Source: Dipteris shenzhenensis
Taxonomy: Eukaryota > Polypodiophyta > Polypodiopsida > Gleicheniales
NCBI GenBank assembly: GCA_047967505.1
Contig: CM106539.1
Direction: 5' to 3' (one strand)
DNA length: 64,000 bases
Shown here: positions 34,850 through 46,080 of the stretch, in pieces
Numbering within the stretch: position 1 is the first letter of the stretch
How the letters are laid out: every line of letters begins with the position of its first letter
Position numbers and translations under genes: made by a program
Notes under the pieces: model-generated
The model's database searches: none
What the model saw: only the letters and a program-made list of their open reading frames with translations
Told to the model about the DNA's origin: nothing

Positions 34850-35983
34850 TATAATCCTTGGGGATGTTCTATACAAGCAAGGTAAAGATGAGGTTCTTAG
34901 GAGGGTAGTGAGCTTGGAAGAATCTAAAAGGATTATGGAGCTGTGTCATGAATGTTCAGGTCACTTTGATTCAACTAGCACTACTCAAAAGATCCTTAAC
35001 ACAAGGTATTATTGGTCTCGAGTCAACAAAGATGTCCATGAGTGGTGCCAAAGTTGTGAGGTATGCCAAGCATATGGATGCAAGCAATTGGTTCCTAGGC
35101 CCTTGAATCCCATTCCAGCATATGGTCCATTTGAGAGGTGGGGTTTGGATTTTGTTAGCCCCCTTCCTCGTTCTTCACAAGGGAAGTATTATATATTAGT
35201 TGCAACTGATTATGCAACTAGATGGGCAGAAGTAAAAGCTACTGTCAACAACAAAGCAACAACGGTGGCATCATTTCTCAAGGAGTTTATATGTGCTCGT
35301 TTTGATTGCCCTTTGGAAATCCTTACAGATGGAGGGAGAACTTTTAGGAATGACTTGATTGAATCTTTGGTGCACAAATTGAAAATAAATCATGTCATAT
35401 CAACTCCATATTATCCCCAATGCAATGGTCTTGTGGAAAAAACTAATGGTTTCTTTGTGGGTCCTTGTCTAAGGTAGTAGACACCATGAAAAGGAAGTGG
35501 GATGTGCATATACCAGAGGTTTTGTGGGCTTATAGAACCACTCATAAGCTCTTCCTTAGTTTCACACCTTTTCATCTAGTTTATGGAGTGGTGCCAATAG
35601 AAATCTCAAGCCTTCACACATCTTTTTCTCAATTGTGCAATGAAGAAGAAACACATGCCCAATGTCTAGTATAGCTGGAGACCTTGGATGAGAAGCGGCT
35701 TCAAGCACTTCAACATTTGGAGGCAGCACAACAATGTCGCAAAGCAAGGTATAATGCTCTTACCAAGAAGAAGAAGAAGCCAGAACTCAAAGAAGGAAGC
35801 TTGGTCATGAAGTTTGATGGTTGTGTGGAGAAGTGGCTAGACAAGAAACTCCTTCAGCACTAGGAACATCCCTTCAGGGTGAAGAAAAAGTTCAAAAATA
35901 ACACTTATCTTTTGGAAGATGCAAATGGTCAAGAGGTCCCTAGACGTGCTAATGAGTACCGATTAAAAGTGTTTTATCAGTGA
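34850..35983 (+). pseudogene. Gypsy E integrase
   Basis: Zinc finger CHECSGHFD...CQSCEVCQ, core with GLDFVSPLP (Asp), LTDGGRTF (Asp) and GLVEKTNG (Glu), then a frameshift at about 35465 into LWAYRTTHKL and a C-terminal barrel-like part (PFRVKKKFKNNTYLLED). Stop at 35981-35983. Two stops and one frameshift. Confidence 0.85.
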
Positions 35984-36040
35984 ATACCATGGCCAGCAGA
36001 CCCCCGTGCCAAGCATGGGGATCTGCTAGGGAGGGAAAGA

Positions 36041-36790
36041 TGTGACAACAAAAAATGATATTTTGTTTTGAAACCTGTGGGAGGATTTGTGGGGCCTGTA
36101 AGGTGAAAAAAGCTAGCCATGGAGACAAAGAATCAAGAGCATGACAGAGAAGATGGTGGCAGGAGACGGCTCTTTATAGCTACTCTTGTTGCGGCTTGTC
36201 AATCTTTTGATGTCGACATGTGGAGGAGTGTGGAAGAGTGTAAAATCAAGAGGAATCCTTCTAGAATTCCAAGGTGGTATATGGAGGATGTTGACATATG
36301 GAAAAGAGAGGGTCCCTATGGGCTCCAAGGGGAAAGACTCTTGACTTTCTCAAATTTTAAAGGGATTTTGTGATGGGACACTTGTCAAAATGTGCCCAAA
36401 AGGACATTTGATGTGTTGACCCATGTCCTTATGTCACCAGGGGGTGAAGAAATTTACTGTCTGAAAATGTATCAAGGTGAAGGAGGGTGAGAATTGCTCT
36501 ATAGAAGAGACCTCTCTCCTCTCTCTCCAGCATCTGGTTCTTCCTTTCATAGTTATGCCATCACTTGTATCTAGCTTCGCCTATCTTTTCCCTTTTCCCT
36601 AGAGCATTAGGCTCTCACTTTGTACCCCTCTTCTTGCTTTTGATGTTTTGAATAAAGTGCATGCTTCCTTTTCCTCATCCTTCTTCCATCTCCTCTCTCC
36701 TCACTCTAAAGCTTAGTGTACCCACATGAGTGAGTCATTTCTAGATCTGTGTTAAGGGTATTCTCTACTCCCCCGAGTGACTTTAATTTT
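36041..36790 (+). repeat. 3' LTR of element E, first part
   Basis: Starts TGTGACAACAAAA right after the polypurine tract. A block at about 36220-36355 is strongly similar to C and D LTRs (GAATCCTTCTAGAAT, GAGGGTCCCTATGGGCTCCA). It is cut at 36790 by element D and resumes at 41023. Confidence 0.75.
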
Positions 36791-36795
36791 CCATG

Positions 36796-38368
36796 TGTGA
36801 CATGAAGTTGGGGGTAATGAAACTTCATCATGTTGTGAAATGTTCTTCAATTCTAAGCTTTAAGAGCTTTCCAATTGTCCATAAATTGACACAATGTTAA
36901 TTATTAAGCTTCCAAGCGGGTAAAAACTGCCATAAAAATAAATAGTCATACATAGAGACTCATAACTTTTTACAGTAGTATTTGATTTAAGATCTAATCA
37001 CATAGAAACATGCGCCTTGAAGAGAGCTTTGCGTTAATATGAGTTTCATAAAAAACAGATAATGAGTTGAAGAGATATGGATAGTTTACTGAAAGGGGGT
37101 AAGAACTATCAGGTAAGAGCTATCATGAAAACAGATTGTTAAACATAGAGACTCATAACTTTTTACAATAGTATTTGATTCAAGACTTCACGCTGATATA
37201 AGTTTCATCAAAATCAGAATACCAAGCAAAAAGTTATGAGCAAAATACTAACAAGGGGTCAAACTATTATCAAAACTACCCTTGACCCATGCTAATTTTG
37301 CCTAAGTAAACTACTCCCTCAAGGCTCCACAATTATCAACGATCCAATACCCCTAGAATTTGCCTTAAAGAGAGGAAGAAGCTTGCATGGTGGCTCGGGA
37401 AACGGATGGACTATGTGTGCACAATGAGCGGTCGAACAAGAACTACTTTAGAGACTTGAATAGAGAGAGAAAGAACATAGGAATGGAGACTCAAGGAAAA
37501 TGATAAGAAGTGACTTTCATTGCCATGAGAGTGAGTCTCCACTCAAATACACTCAAAATACTACAAATACAAGGGAGAAGAAGAGGTTTCGTATATATAA
37601 GAGGGAGCGGAAGCTCCAAGACTGCTCATAGAGAGAGAATAAACTAGAGAGAGATGGACTCAAGAGTGTACATAAGAGAATATTTACAAGAGGGAGAGAA
37701 GGCTCATAGAAGAGGCTTGAGGAGACTAGAGCTACAGCAACATGAGGCCTAATGGTGGAAGAGATGTTGAACAAGGGAGAGGAGGGCTCCTTTTATAAAG
37801 ATTTTGTCACCGTCCTTCACCCATTTACTATTGTTGCCTGTAGATTCCTTTCCCCATCAATCACATAAGCTCGTATGTCACCATCCATGTCCTTTTTGGC
37901 TACTCTTGCCATGTGTCCCATTGAAAGATGCTCAAGACTCTTAAAACATTGAGAAAGTCAAGAGTCTCCCCACATGGAGCCCATAAGACCCTCTCTTTTC
38001 CATATGTCCACATCCTCCTTATTCCACATAGGAATTCTAGAAGGATTTCTCTTGACAACACACTCCTCCACATGCCTTCCACACGCTTGTCATGTGGCCT
38101 CTCTTATATTATTGGAACATGTGGACATGAGTCCACCTCTTTATATGACTCACTCTTCCTATTTTCTAAAAACCCCACAATATCCCATACATAAATAACT
38201 CTCACCCCATACCAAGGTATTTATAATTCATACCTATGGTATTTACAATGATCCATTCCACTATTCCTCTCAATCCCATACAATATCTTAGAAAATAGAA
38301 ATAAGTGAGAGCCACTAGGCTATCACTTGATACTCCCAAATTAAAAAATATCGATTTTTGGCATCACA
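36796..38368 (-). repeat. 3' LTR of mini-element D
   Basis: 1573 bp. Lacks the small-ORF segment found in LTRs B, C and E. Inner end is followed by TATTTCCCCCCC (polypurine tract on the element strand). Confidence 0.9.
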
Positions 38369-38440
38369 TATTTCCCCCCCAGCAGATCCTCTCTAGTGAC
38401 AGAGAGGGTCTACTGGCTCTCAAGGTGGTTGAGCATAGCT

Positions 38441-38768
38441 TCATACTTTGTCCATAAAGTTTCATATCGGATTGCCAATGCCATCTCACCCTGTCCTTGA
38501 TAGAACTGGTCCAACTACATCATCAAAGCATTTGGCGACTCCACTGCCCCAAATCTCTACTTCATTACTACCACCACTTGGTCCCAGTCCTCCTTGGTAG
38601 AGTTTGGCAAGGCCTCATGCGAATCAAGGCTACACCAAGAAAATCAGGCAAAATCTCTGCCCGATCCTTCATGGACCATCCAGAAAGCCAGCATCCTCAA
38701 ACAAAATCCCAAAGATAAGACTCCGGGTCTTCCCCTTGGGTCCCTCGAAACACTGGAATCTTCATCAT
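38441..38768 (-). pseudogene. gag remnant of mini-element D
   Basis: From 38768 it reads MMKIPVFRGTQG, SYLWDFV, SGWSMKDRAEILP and later GEMALAIRYETLW in broken frames, parallel to the B gag. It joins the pol 3' end near 38440 (GGTTGAGCATA / GCTTCATACTTTG). Confidence 0.8.
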
Positions 38769-38844
38769 GATGAAACACAAAAAGAAAACACCAAGATCCA
38801 ACTAATATCCCAAACAAGATCCAAAGAAGATCCCACAGAGCCTT

Positions 38845-39360
38845 AGTATATCAAGACTAACTTATTATGCATAACCACTTGTTGAAAACCCTCCACAATG
38901 TGATCCTCAACAAAATCTTCAAAAATAAGTGACCAACCAGTACCATGAAAACATTGTGTATACATGCATTCAAGAATCACCCTTCTCACAATTGGAAGTG
39001 CACATAACAGCTTCAAGATATTGTACTCTTCATCATTTGCATAGCAAAATAAGTTGAAAGCATTGAGAATCACCACTCCATTGTTATAGTCAAAAACTAC
39101 CCAAAGACTCAACTCTTCTTCACACCAAGCTATTGTGCATGAAACAATCCCCAATCTATCATTGTGCCTACTACCGGCATTGTTGATTCACCAACATATT
39201 GAAGAGTGCAAACATAAAGAATATGATCATAATGACCATGCGAATAGCTTGAGCATCACCTTCACAATCTTCTAGTTCTCTTAAACGGCGGGCTGCAATC
39301 TCTTCTAACGGAGTTCTTCTAGGCATCTTCTTTATCACATCAGAAAACACATGCCTGTAC
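38845..39360 (-). pseudogene. Extra ORF between LTR and gag, copy D
   Basis: Same protein as in B and C: LRELEDCEGDAQ, frame change, then WCEEELSLWVVFDYNNGVVILNAFNLFCYANDEEYN (split here), LPIVRRVILECMYTQCFHG and EDFVEDHIVEGFQQVV. Kept in a copy that has lost all of pol. Confidence 0.6.
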
Positions 39361-39451
39361 TAGGCATAACATGCAATCGAGTACACTTGAGACCGTTTAG
39401 TAAGGTGGGATGAATCCAATACCATATGTACCTAATGTCTCCACCAAAAGA

Positions 39452-41017
39452 TGTGACATGAAGTTGGGGGTAATGAAAATTCACCCACCTCTTAGCTTCC
39501 AAGGGGGTAAAAACTGCCATAGAAATAAATAGTCATACACAGAGACTCATAACTTTTTATAGTAGTATTTGATTCAAGATATAATTACATAAGAACATGA
39601 ACTTAAATAGAGCTTCGCGCTAATATGAGTTTCATTAAAAACAGATAACCGGTTGAAGAGATATAGACAATTTACTAAAAGGGGGTAAAAACTATCATGA
39701 AAACAGACTGTTAAACACAGAGACTCATAACTTTCTATAGTAGTATTTGATTCAAGATCTAATCACATAGAAACATGTGCCTTGAAGAGAGCTTTGCATT
39801 GATATAAGTTTCATCAAAATCGGACTATCGACCAGAAAGTTATGAGCAAAACACTAACAGGGAGTCAAACTGTCATCAAAACTATCCTCCACCCATGCTA
39901 ATTTCACCTGAGCAAACTACTCCCTCAAGGCTCCACAATTATCAACGATCCAATACTCCTAGAATTTTCCTAAAAGAGAGGAAGAAGCTTGCATGGTGGC
40001 TCGGGAAACGGATGGACCATGTGTGCACAATGAGCGGTCGAACAAGGACTACTTTAGGGACTTGAATAGAGAGAGAAAGAACATAGGAGTGGAGAAAAGG
40101 AATGGAGACTCAAGGAAAATGATAAGAAGTGACTTTCATTGCCATGAGAGTGAGACTTCACTCAAAATACTACAAACACAAGGGAGAAGAAGAGGTTTCA
40201 TACATACAAGAGGGAGCGGAAGCTCCAAGACTACTCATAGAGAGAGAATAAACCAAAGAGAGATGAACTCAAGAGTCTACATAAGAGAATATCTACAAAG
40301 GGAGAGAAGGCTCATGGAAGAGTCTTGAGGAGACTAGAGCTACATCAACATGAGGCCTTATGGTGGAAGACATGTTAACAGAATAAGGGAAAGGAGGGCT
40401 CCTTTTATAGAGATTTTGTCACCCTCCTTCACCCATTTACTATTGTTGCCTGTAGATTCCTTTCCCCATCAATCACATAAGCCCGTATGTCACCATCCAT
40501 GTCCTTTTTGGCTACTCTTGCCATGTGTCCCATCGAAAGATGTCAAGACTCTTAAAATATTGAGAATGTTAAGAGTCTCCCCACATGGTGGAGCCCATAA
40601 GACCGTCTCTTTTCCATGTCCACATCCTCCTTATTTTACATAGGAATTCTAGAAGGATTCCTCTTGACTCCACACTCCTCCACATGCCTTCCACATGCTT
40701 GGCATGTGGCCTCTCTTATATTATTGGAACATGTGGACATGAGCCCACCTCTTTATATGACTCACTCTTCCTATTTTCTAAAAACCCCACAATATCCCAT
40801 ACATAAATAACTCTCACCCCATACCAAGGTATTTATAATTCATACCTATGGTATTTAGAATGATCCATTCCACTCATCCTCTCAATCCCATACAATATCT
40901 TAGAAAATAGAAATAAGTGAGAACCGCTAGGCTATCACTTGATACTCAAACTCTTATCAAACATAGAAGAAAACAATACCAATGCCAAATAAAAAAATAT
41001 CAATTTTTGGCATCACA
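39452..41017 (-). repeat. 5' LTR of mini-element D
   Basis: 1566 bp, same ends as the other D LTR but with many scattered differences, so D is much older than the copia element at 14710. Confidence 0.9.
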
Positions 41018-41022
41018 CCATG

Positions 41023-41706
41023 TATCCAAGAAGCTACTTCTCTGTTAAAGGAGATCGTTGCCCTTTCCATAATTGCAGTCGGGTATGGACAGTTTTGACA
41101 GTCTTCCGTAAAATGGTCATAACTCTCTTCTCCAAGCTCTGTTTTGAATGAAACTTATATCAGAATCTTTGTCTTTTCAAGATCTATCTACTACTAATGT
41201 ATTCATATATTTGTTCCATTTAGTAAAATAAAAGTTATTGTTGTGTGAGTGGTCGGGTCTGTTGTTTGGAGCAGTTTTGAGAACCTTTCATAAAACCATC
41301 ATAACTTTCTGTTCCAAGCTGCATTTTGAATGAAACTGATATCAGAATCTTCGTCTTTTTGAGATCTATGTTTCATGCCAACTGTCCCATTTAGCCAAAT
41401 CAGCCCTATCAATTCATGCCTTTCACATCAGTTCACATTGTGTTGAGTCAAAAGATGTTCTTCCAACAGCGGCTCACCCTTACGTTTGGGGCTGACCGAT
41501 TAGCTCAATTCAATGCTTCCCCTCAGCCTTTCTTATTTCCAATGCTAGAGTACAAGCTCACCTTTGACCTCTATATCTTTGTTTTGATCTGAGAAGATAG
41601 AGAGTGAGTGTCTCTTTAAGCTTCATCTAATGCCCAAATCTCTTCTCTCTTCTTCAATTTGTGGGTTGAGATGTGACCAAAACCAAACCCCCAGTTTTGT
41701 GTCATA
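41023..41706 (+). repeat. 3' LTR of element E, second part
   Basis: Continues the LTR after D: two diverged CATAACTYTC...TATCAGAATCTT units, then the small ORF, then ACCCCCAGTTTTGTGTCATA, which aligns with the LTR end ACCCCCAACTTCATGTCACA of the relatives. The exact last base is uncertain. Confidence 0.65.
41368..41592 (+). pseudogene. LTR-internal small ORF, copy in E LTR
   Basis: 75-codon frame: MFHANCPI, TAG, then PNQPYQFMPFTSVHIVLSQK, FFQQRLTLTFGADRLAQ, PFLFPMLEYKLTFD and IFVLI-stop. Apart from the early TAG it is fully open and best preserved of the four. The opposite strand has stops here. Confidence 0.5.
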
Positions 41707-43999
41707 GTATGTTGGAGCCGCCACCGCTCATCATGGATTTTCATCAAATTGAGGTTCACTACTAAGCCAAGTCATGGAACCTATAGGATCCATCAATATA
41801 GAAAAAGAGCAACCCTCGAGGGCCAAAACCACCATAGCTAAAAGTAAGGTGTCTTCATCCAATGTAAAATAGCTAGCTAAAGAGTTGTTGATGGATGATG
41901 AAGGTGACAAGGCAGAATTACGCTCCACCAAGCCAAATAAGCCATTTTCATATCACCCAATTAGTTCCTAGTGGCATCAGTCACATTTGGATCTAGCATT
42001 GGTGTACATATTCACACATCTAACACCAGTTTAGTACCCTTGGCATTTGGCAATTCGGCATGTCAATTTGACACTCAGTAGTGATCTTCCTCGAATTCAA
42101 AATTGTAGAATTCTTCTTGCATGCACATATGCCACCCATGTACAGTCATTTTCATTGACTATGTTTTGGCATTGGTTCATACACACATACATCAGCCTTA
42201 TACAACCTCTTGGCTATTGTGACAGATAGTTGGAATCATTATCTTATAGGCTTGATCTTTGGCATACACATGTCCTCACATGACTTGGTTTTGATTGTTC
42301 AATGTAAGCCCCCAGTGTATCTTTGACAAGTGTTCTCATGGGTAGACACCCTCACCAATACATGGGTAAGACTCTTGCACAAAGCACTAGGCTGCCTCAA
42401 GCATTGAGTTATTCACATCACACCATTGATGATACCTAGTCATGGCTATGGATGAGATCCGTGAGTGGAAAGAGAACTTACTTCGACCATTCATTGCCAT
42501 AGGGTATGTACTAGTTTGTGACAATGACGACTCAAGCTTCATTGGTCTTGAGCGATTGTACACAAATGTTCCACATGTATGGATCAGTCCACAGTTTTTT
42601 ATCATGCACATTTGGAAATAAGCCCTCAGCACGAGGCACATTTGATGGTAGGCCCTCAGCATTGAGGCAGTCTCATATACATCAGCCCAGTCTGATTCTT
42701 ATGATGCATAGCCATCATCTCATGCATGGATCCAACTCCATTTACTATCACGCGAGCTAATACAGATACTCAACAGGAGTTTACTAGTGATCATGTAGTT
42801 ATTCAGCACAACGAGTATGTCCTTGATACGAGGCATGACATCTTCTACAGCATTTAGAGATATATGTCCCAACGCATCCAACTCTTCAAGAGATTTCATT
42901 CCAGCATCGATCCCTGATGATTTCATCTCTACCATGGAGTATATCTTAGACAGTTTCCATTAGCAGTAGCACAATAAAGATCAGCGGATCAGTCTTCAAG
43001 GCACTTTAGCATCGACTCAATCATGTTGCACTGCATCACCCTTGGATTCATGACTTCTTTATGCATCAATGCAGTCCTCAACATGATAATATTTATGCAT
43101 CAATGCAGTTCTATCCTAGTGCAGTGGACAGGTTCAACCATAGTGCAACCTAGGGAAACTCAATGTTTCAACATACACTTATGGTTGTCATATACAGTCC
43201 GTACTTGATGCAGATCAGTGGTTGGATCCACAACTTCAAATCTATCCCCAGATCAACATTTGGTACCTCATATGCCTCATGGACATCATATGCTTTTTCA
43301 GTGATATTTTAGGATTCTATGCCTTTATACTGTCAGCTCCTTCTTGATGAGTACGACGGATGCTACATCTCATGCTGATGGATGTTTAGCCATGCACATA
43401 CTAGATCACCTTCAGCTCATGACACTTGAAAATATAGGTTTGACAGGCCACCATGCCTTGTTAGTTTTATGGGCCTCTTCATCAGTATAGGAGTGTATCA
43501 TACATGCATCTTTGGCCCCTATCTATCTACATCGACTATGCGGTCTTCTTTGACTCCGCATCATTTGATAGAGATCATAGCTCTATTACAGCATACCTTT
43601 CCATTGTTGTAAGTTCTTTTGGGTTGGTGACATCCTCGTATGTCACAACCTACCGGATCACATCTCAATCACATCATCAGCTAGCCTCACATTTGGATGC
43701 CTCTTCTACAAAGCAGTTACATAGTCCACAGCAACTTATGACATGTTCATCAGCTTTGACATGTTCGACAGCCATACACACCATCACTCACGCTGTCATC
43801 TTTCGATCGACCAATCTTTGGACTTTACTTTCTACCTATTTCCTTCCTCTTCCCTTGAGCCTATCTTCTGGCTTTTATTCCCAAAGGTGAAGGATGACCC
43901 ACAACTCAAGAGGGGGAAATGCACGTTATGTACAAGGCCATAAGTTATACTCATTGTACATGCTTTCGCTACATAGTCACTTGGCTTACAGCTCGTCGG
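41707..43999. other. Anonymous DNA
   Basis: No gene family or element boundary recognised. Short words such as GCATCAATGCAGT and ATACATCAGCC recur but do not form a clear array. Confidence 0.35.
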
Positions 44000-44490
44000 G
44001 TTTATGCTATACAAAGAACAAGGTAAAAAACACAAGGTGCTAGAAGCATGAGGGTGGTTGGGGAATCTATGGGTGTAGAAGTCGGCCTTGGCAAACAACA
44101 GAATCAGATGCATGGATGCAATTATGTGGTGTGCATTGCTGAAAAATGCAATGGACCTCAATGCTTCAGTAACAGTAAGGTAGTGAGCATCAACATGATT
44201 CAGTAATAGGTACAACTACTCTAATGGATTCAACGCAGGCAACCCATCGCGTTTATGTGCTATACAAAGAACAAGGTCAAAAACACAAGGTGCTAGAAGC
44301 ATGAGGGTGGCTATGGAATCTATGGATGTAGAAGTCGGCCTTCGTAGAAAACAAAATCAAATGCATGGGCACAACAATGTAGCGTGCATTGTTGAAAATA
44401 CAATGGACCTTAATACTTCAATAATAGTAGAGGTAATGAGCATCAACATGCTATAGTAATAGGTACAACTACTTAAATGGATGCAACCAA
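44000..44490. repeat. Imperfect tandem duplication, period about 251 bp
   Basis: TTTATG-(TG)CTATACAAAGAACAAGG starts at about 44000 and again at 44251. Both units continue through CACAAGGTGCTAGAAGCATG and AATAGGTACAACTACT. Several substitutions and small indels show some age. Confidence 0.85.
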
Positions 44491-44629
44491 GGTTGCTACT
44501 CATTTAAGAGCATGAAGTCGCATTGTTCACAACAAGGGTGTGGTTTTGGGTATGGGGGCAGCCTCTCTATCTTGCGTACATTTCCCTTAAGGGATAATGT
44601 AGAGCACCCATCTTTGTATCCACTGGTCT

Positions 44630-46080
44630 TCAATGCTCCTTCTCTTCATGCACTCGGATCCATGGATCATACATGCAACTTTTGCCAAGCTCAATTGTGG
44701 AAACAAGAGACATGAATGCATATGCATCAGGTTGTGGGAAAGCACTGTTGCAAAGTTGGTCGTGTGTCGTTGTTGACCTTAGAAGAACTGCCAGAGATTT
44801 TGAGAGTTCTACTGCATGGACATGATGCTAGAAGAAAACTGTTTAAGAAAACATTAGGTCTTATAATAGTGTCATGGAATTTGTTTCATTGGGAGCCCAT
44901 GTTGATCAAATGTTCCGTGGAAATGGGGGTATACAAAACTTTCGGGTCCATGGTAGTGTGTATCACTGGGTTGAAATTTGTTGCCTGATGAGGCTAGGCA
45001 AGAGATGTCACATTTTGCATAGTTATATGTATATGACACTATTCATAACCTAGAACACCGTTTGCATGGGATGCCTGGTTTGGATCCAGGCATTTTGGAG
45101 TTGATGCAGAGGATGATGCATGACTGCAATCCATATGCCAATGCAGAGGATGATGCAAGTGCAATCCATATGCCACTGCATTGGTGGCTATTGGGCAAGT
45201 GTTTAGAACAAATCTACATACAAACTTGAGGATGGTTATTTGTGAGAGCCGCTTGACCTCAAGGCCAGTACTTGGCTCCTATGGCTAGCAAGGTTGTTGC
45301 AATCATGCCAAGACAAGGGGATGACTTCGATATTGGAAATCGGGACATTTAGATTTTTAGCCGCAATGGGTTTGTGAGTAGAATATCTAATTTGCACTGA
45401 TCATACATGCCTCTCATGTATGTTATTTTGTTCCCTCAGGGGGAATATGGTTGGCATCTATATATCCCATATAGTGATGTTCCTAATCACACACTATTGC
45501 ACGAGATACGTGGACAAAGTTGTGTCACCTAGAGACAGTACTACACATACCGTTTTCAAGTGAGATATGATACAAATGCATGTCTTTTGCCGGGGGGTAC
45601 ATTGTTGTAGCAATATTACATGGTTGATGCCTACAGTAACATGGAAGAGTCCAGGTTGGTGTGGATACAAAACAACTAAGCTTCCCTATGTGCTGAAGTC
45701 TATCAAGGGTTGATGGACATGGTAAATACAGCCGATGGGACATGTACTATGCTGGGCAATGCTGCAGGGCATAGGGTTGTGTTGCCTTATTCTTTTACAA
45801 GAGGCCCTCGGTATATGTGCCAACTATACCAAGCTGCAATGGCAATTGTCAGGAAAAGGGCCAAACCAGATTTATTCATCACATTCACTTGTAATCCAAA
45901 ATGGCCTGAAATATCTGTTGCATTATTGCTGGACTGTGCAAGACCACCCAGATTTGACAACCCGTGTGTTTTATTAAAAGCATAAGGACATGATGCAGTC
46001 AATTACAAAACATAATTTGTTTGGGAAGGTGGTTGGATACGTGGGTGTGATAGTAGGAAGTGTGTACATTGTTTGTTGCT
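44630..46080 (+). mobile_element. Helitron remnant: N-terminal and Rep domain
   Basis: Broken plus-strand frames give the Helitron order: MDHTCNFCQAQLWKQE and CCKVGRVSL (zinc-finger-like), IRSYNSVMEFVSLGAHVDQ with GGIQNFRVHGSVYHW, LYVYDTIHNLEHRL, LFPQGEYGWH, QYYTYRFQVR, YMVDAYSNMEESRLVWIQ, then GHRVVLPYSFTRGPRYMCQLYQAAMAIVRKRAKPDLFITFTCNPKWPEI at 45755-45920, and after a frameshift DHPDLTTRVFY. The HUH catalytic part and helicase are missing, as are the ends. Helitrons move by rolling-circle replication (family knowledge). Confidence 0.85.

Larger units (their letters stand above)
32034..36040 (+). mobile_element. Ty3/gypsy element E (Tat-like), internal region without gag
   Basis: Plus-strand protease, RT, RNase H, archaeal-type RNase H and integrase in order, ending in a polypurine tract GGGAGGGAAAGA just before the LTR at 36041. 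No gag is visible upstream; copy C sequence is joined at about 32033. The related but clearly diverged LTRs of C and E show that this is a chimera of two copies. Confidence 0.8.
36796..41017 (-). mobile_element. Gypsy mini-element D with complete ends and pol deleted
   Basis: Two full LTRs (36796-38368 and 39452-41017), inverted ends TGTGA...TCACA, and a 5-bp target duplication CCATG (36791-36795, 41018-41022). The 1083-bp interior has a polypurine tract, about 60 bp of the pol 3' end, a gag remnant, and the extra ORF. All of pol is missing. It inserted into the 3' LTR of E. It must have been mobilised by enzymes from another copy. Confidence 0.92.

Noticed and set aside
41707-41730. TGGAGCCGCCACC after the E LTR as a second primer site (tandem element)
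   Set aside because: No family-like internal sequence follows, so the resemblance to the C/D post-LTR sequence may be chance.
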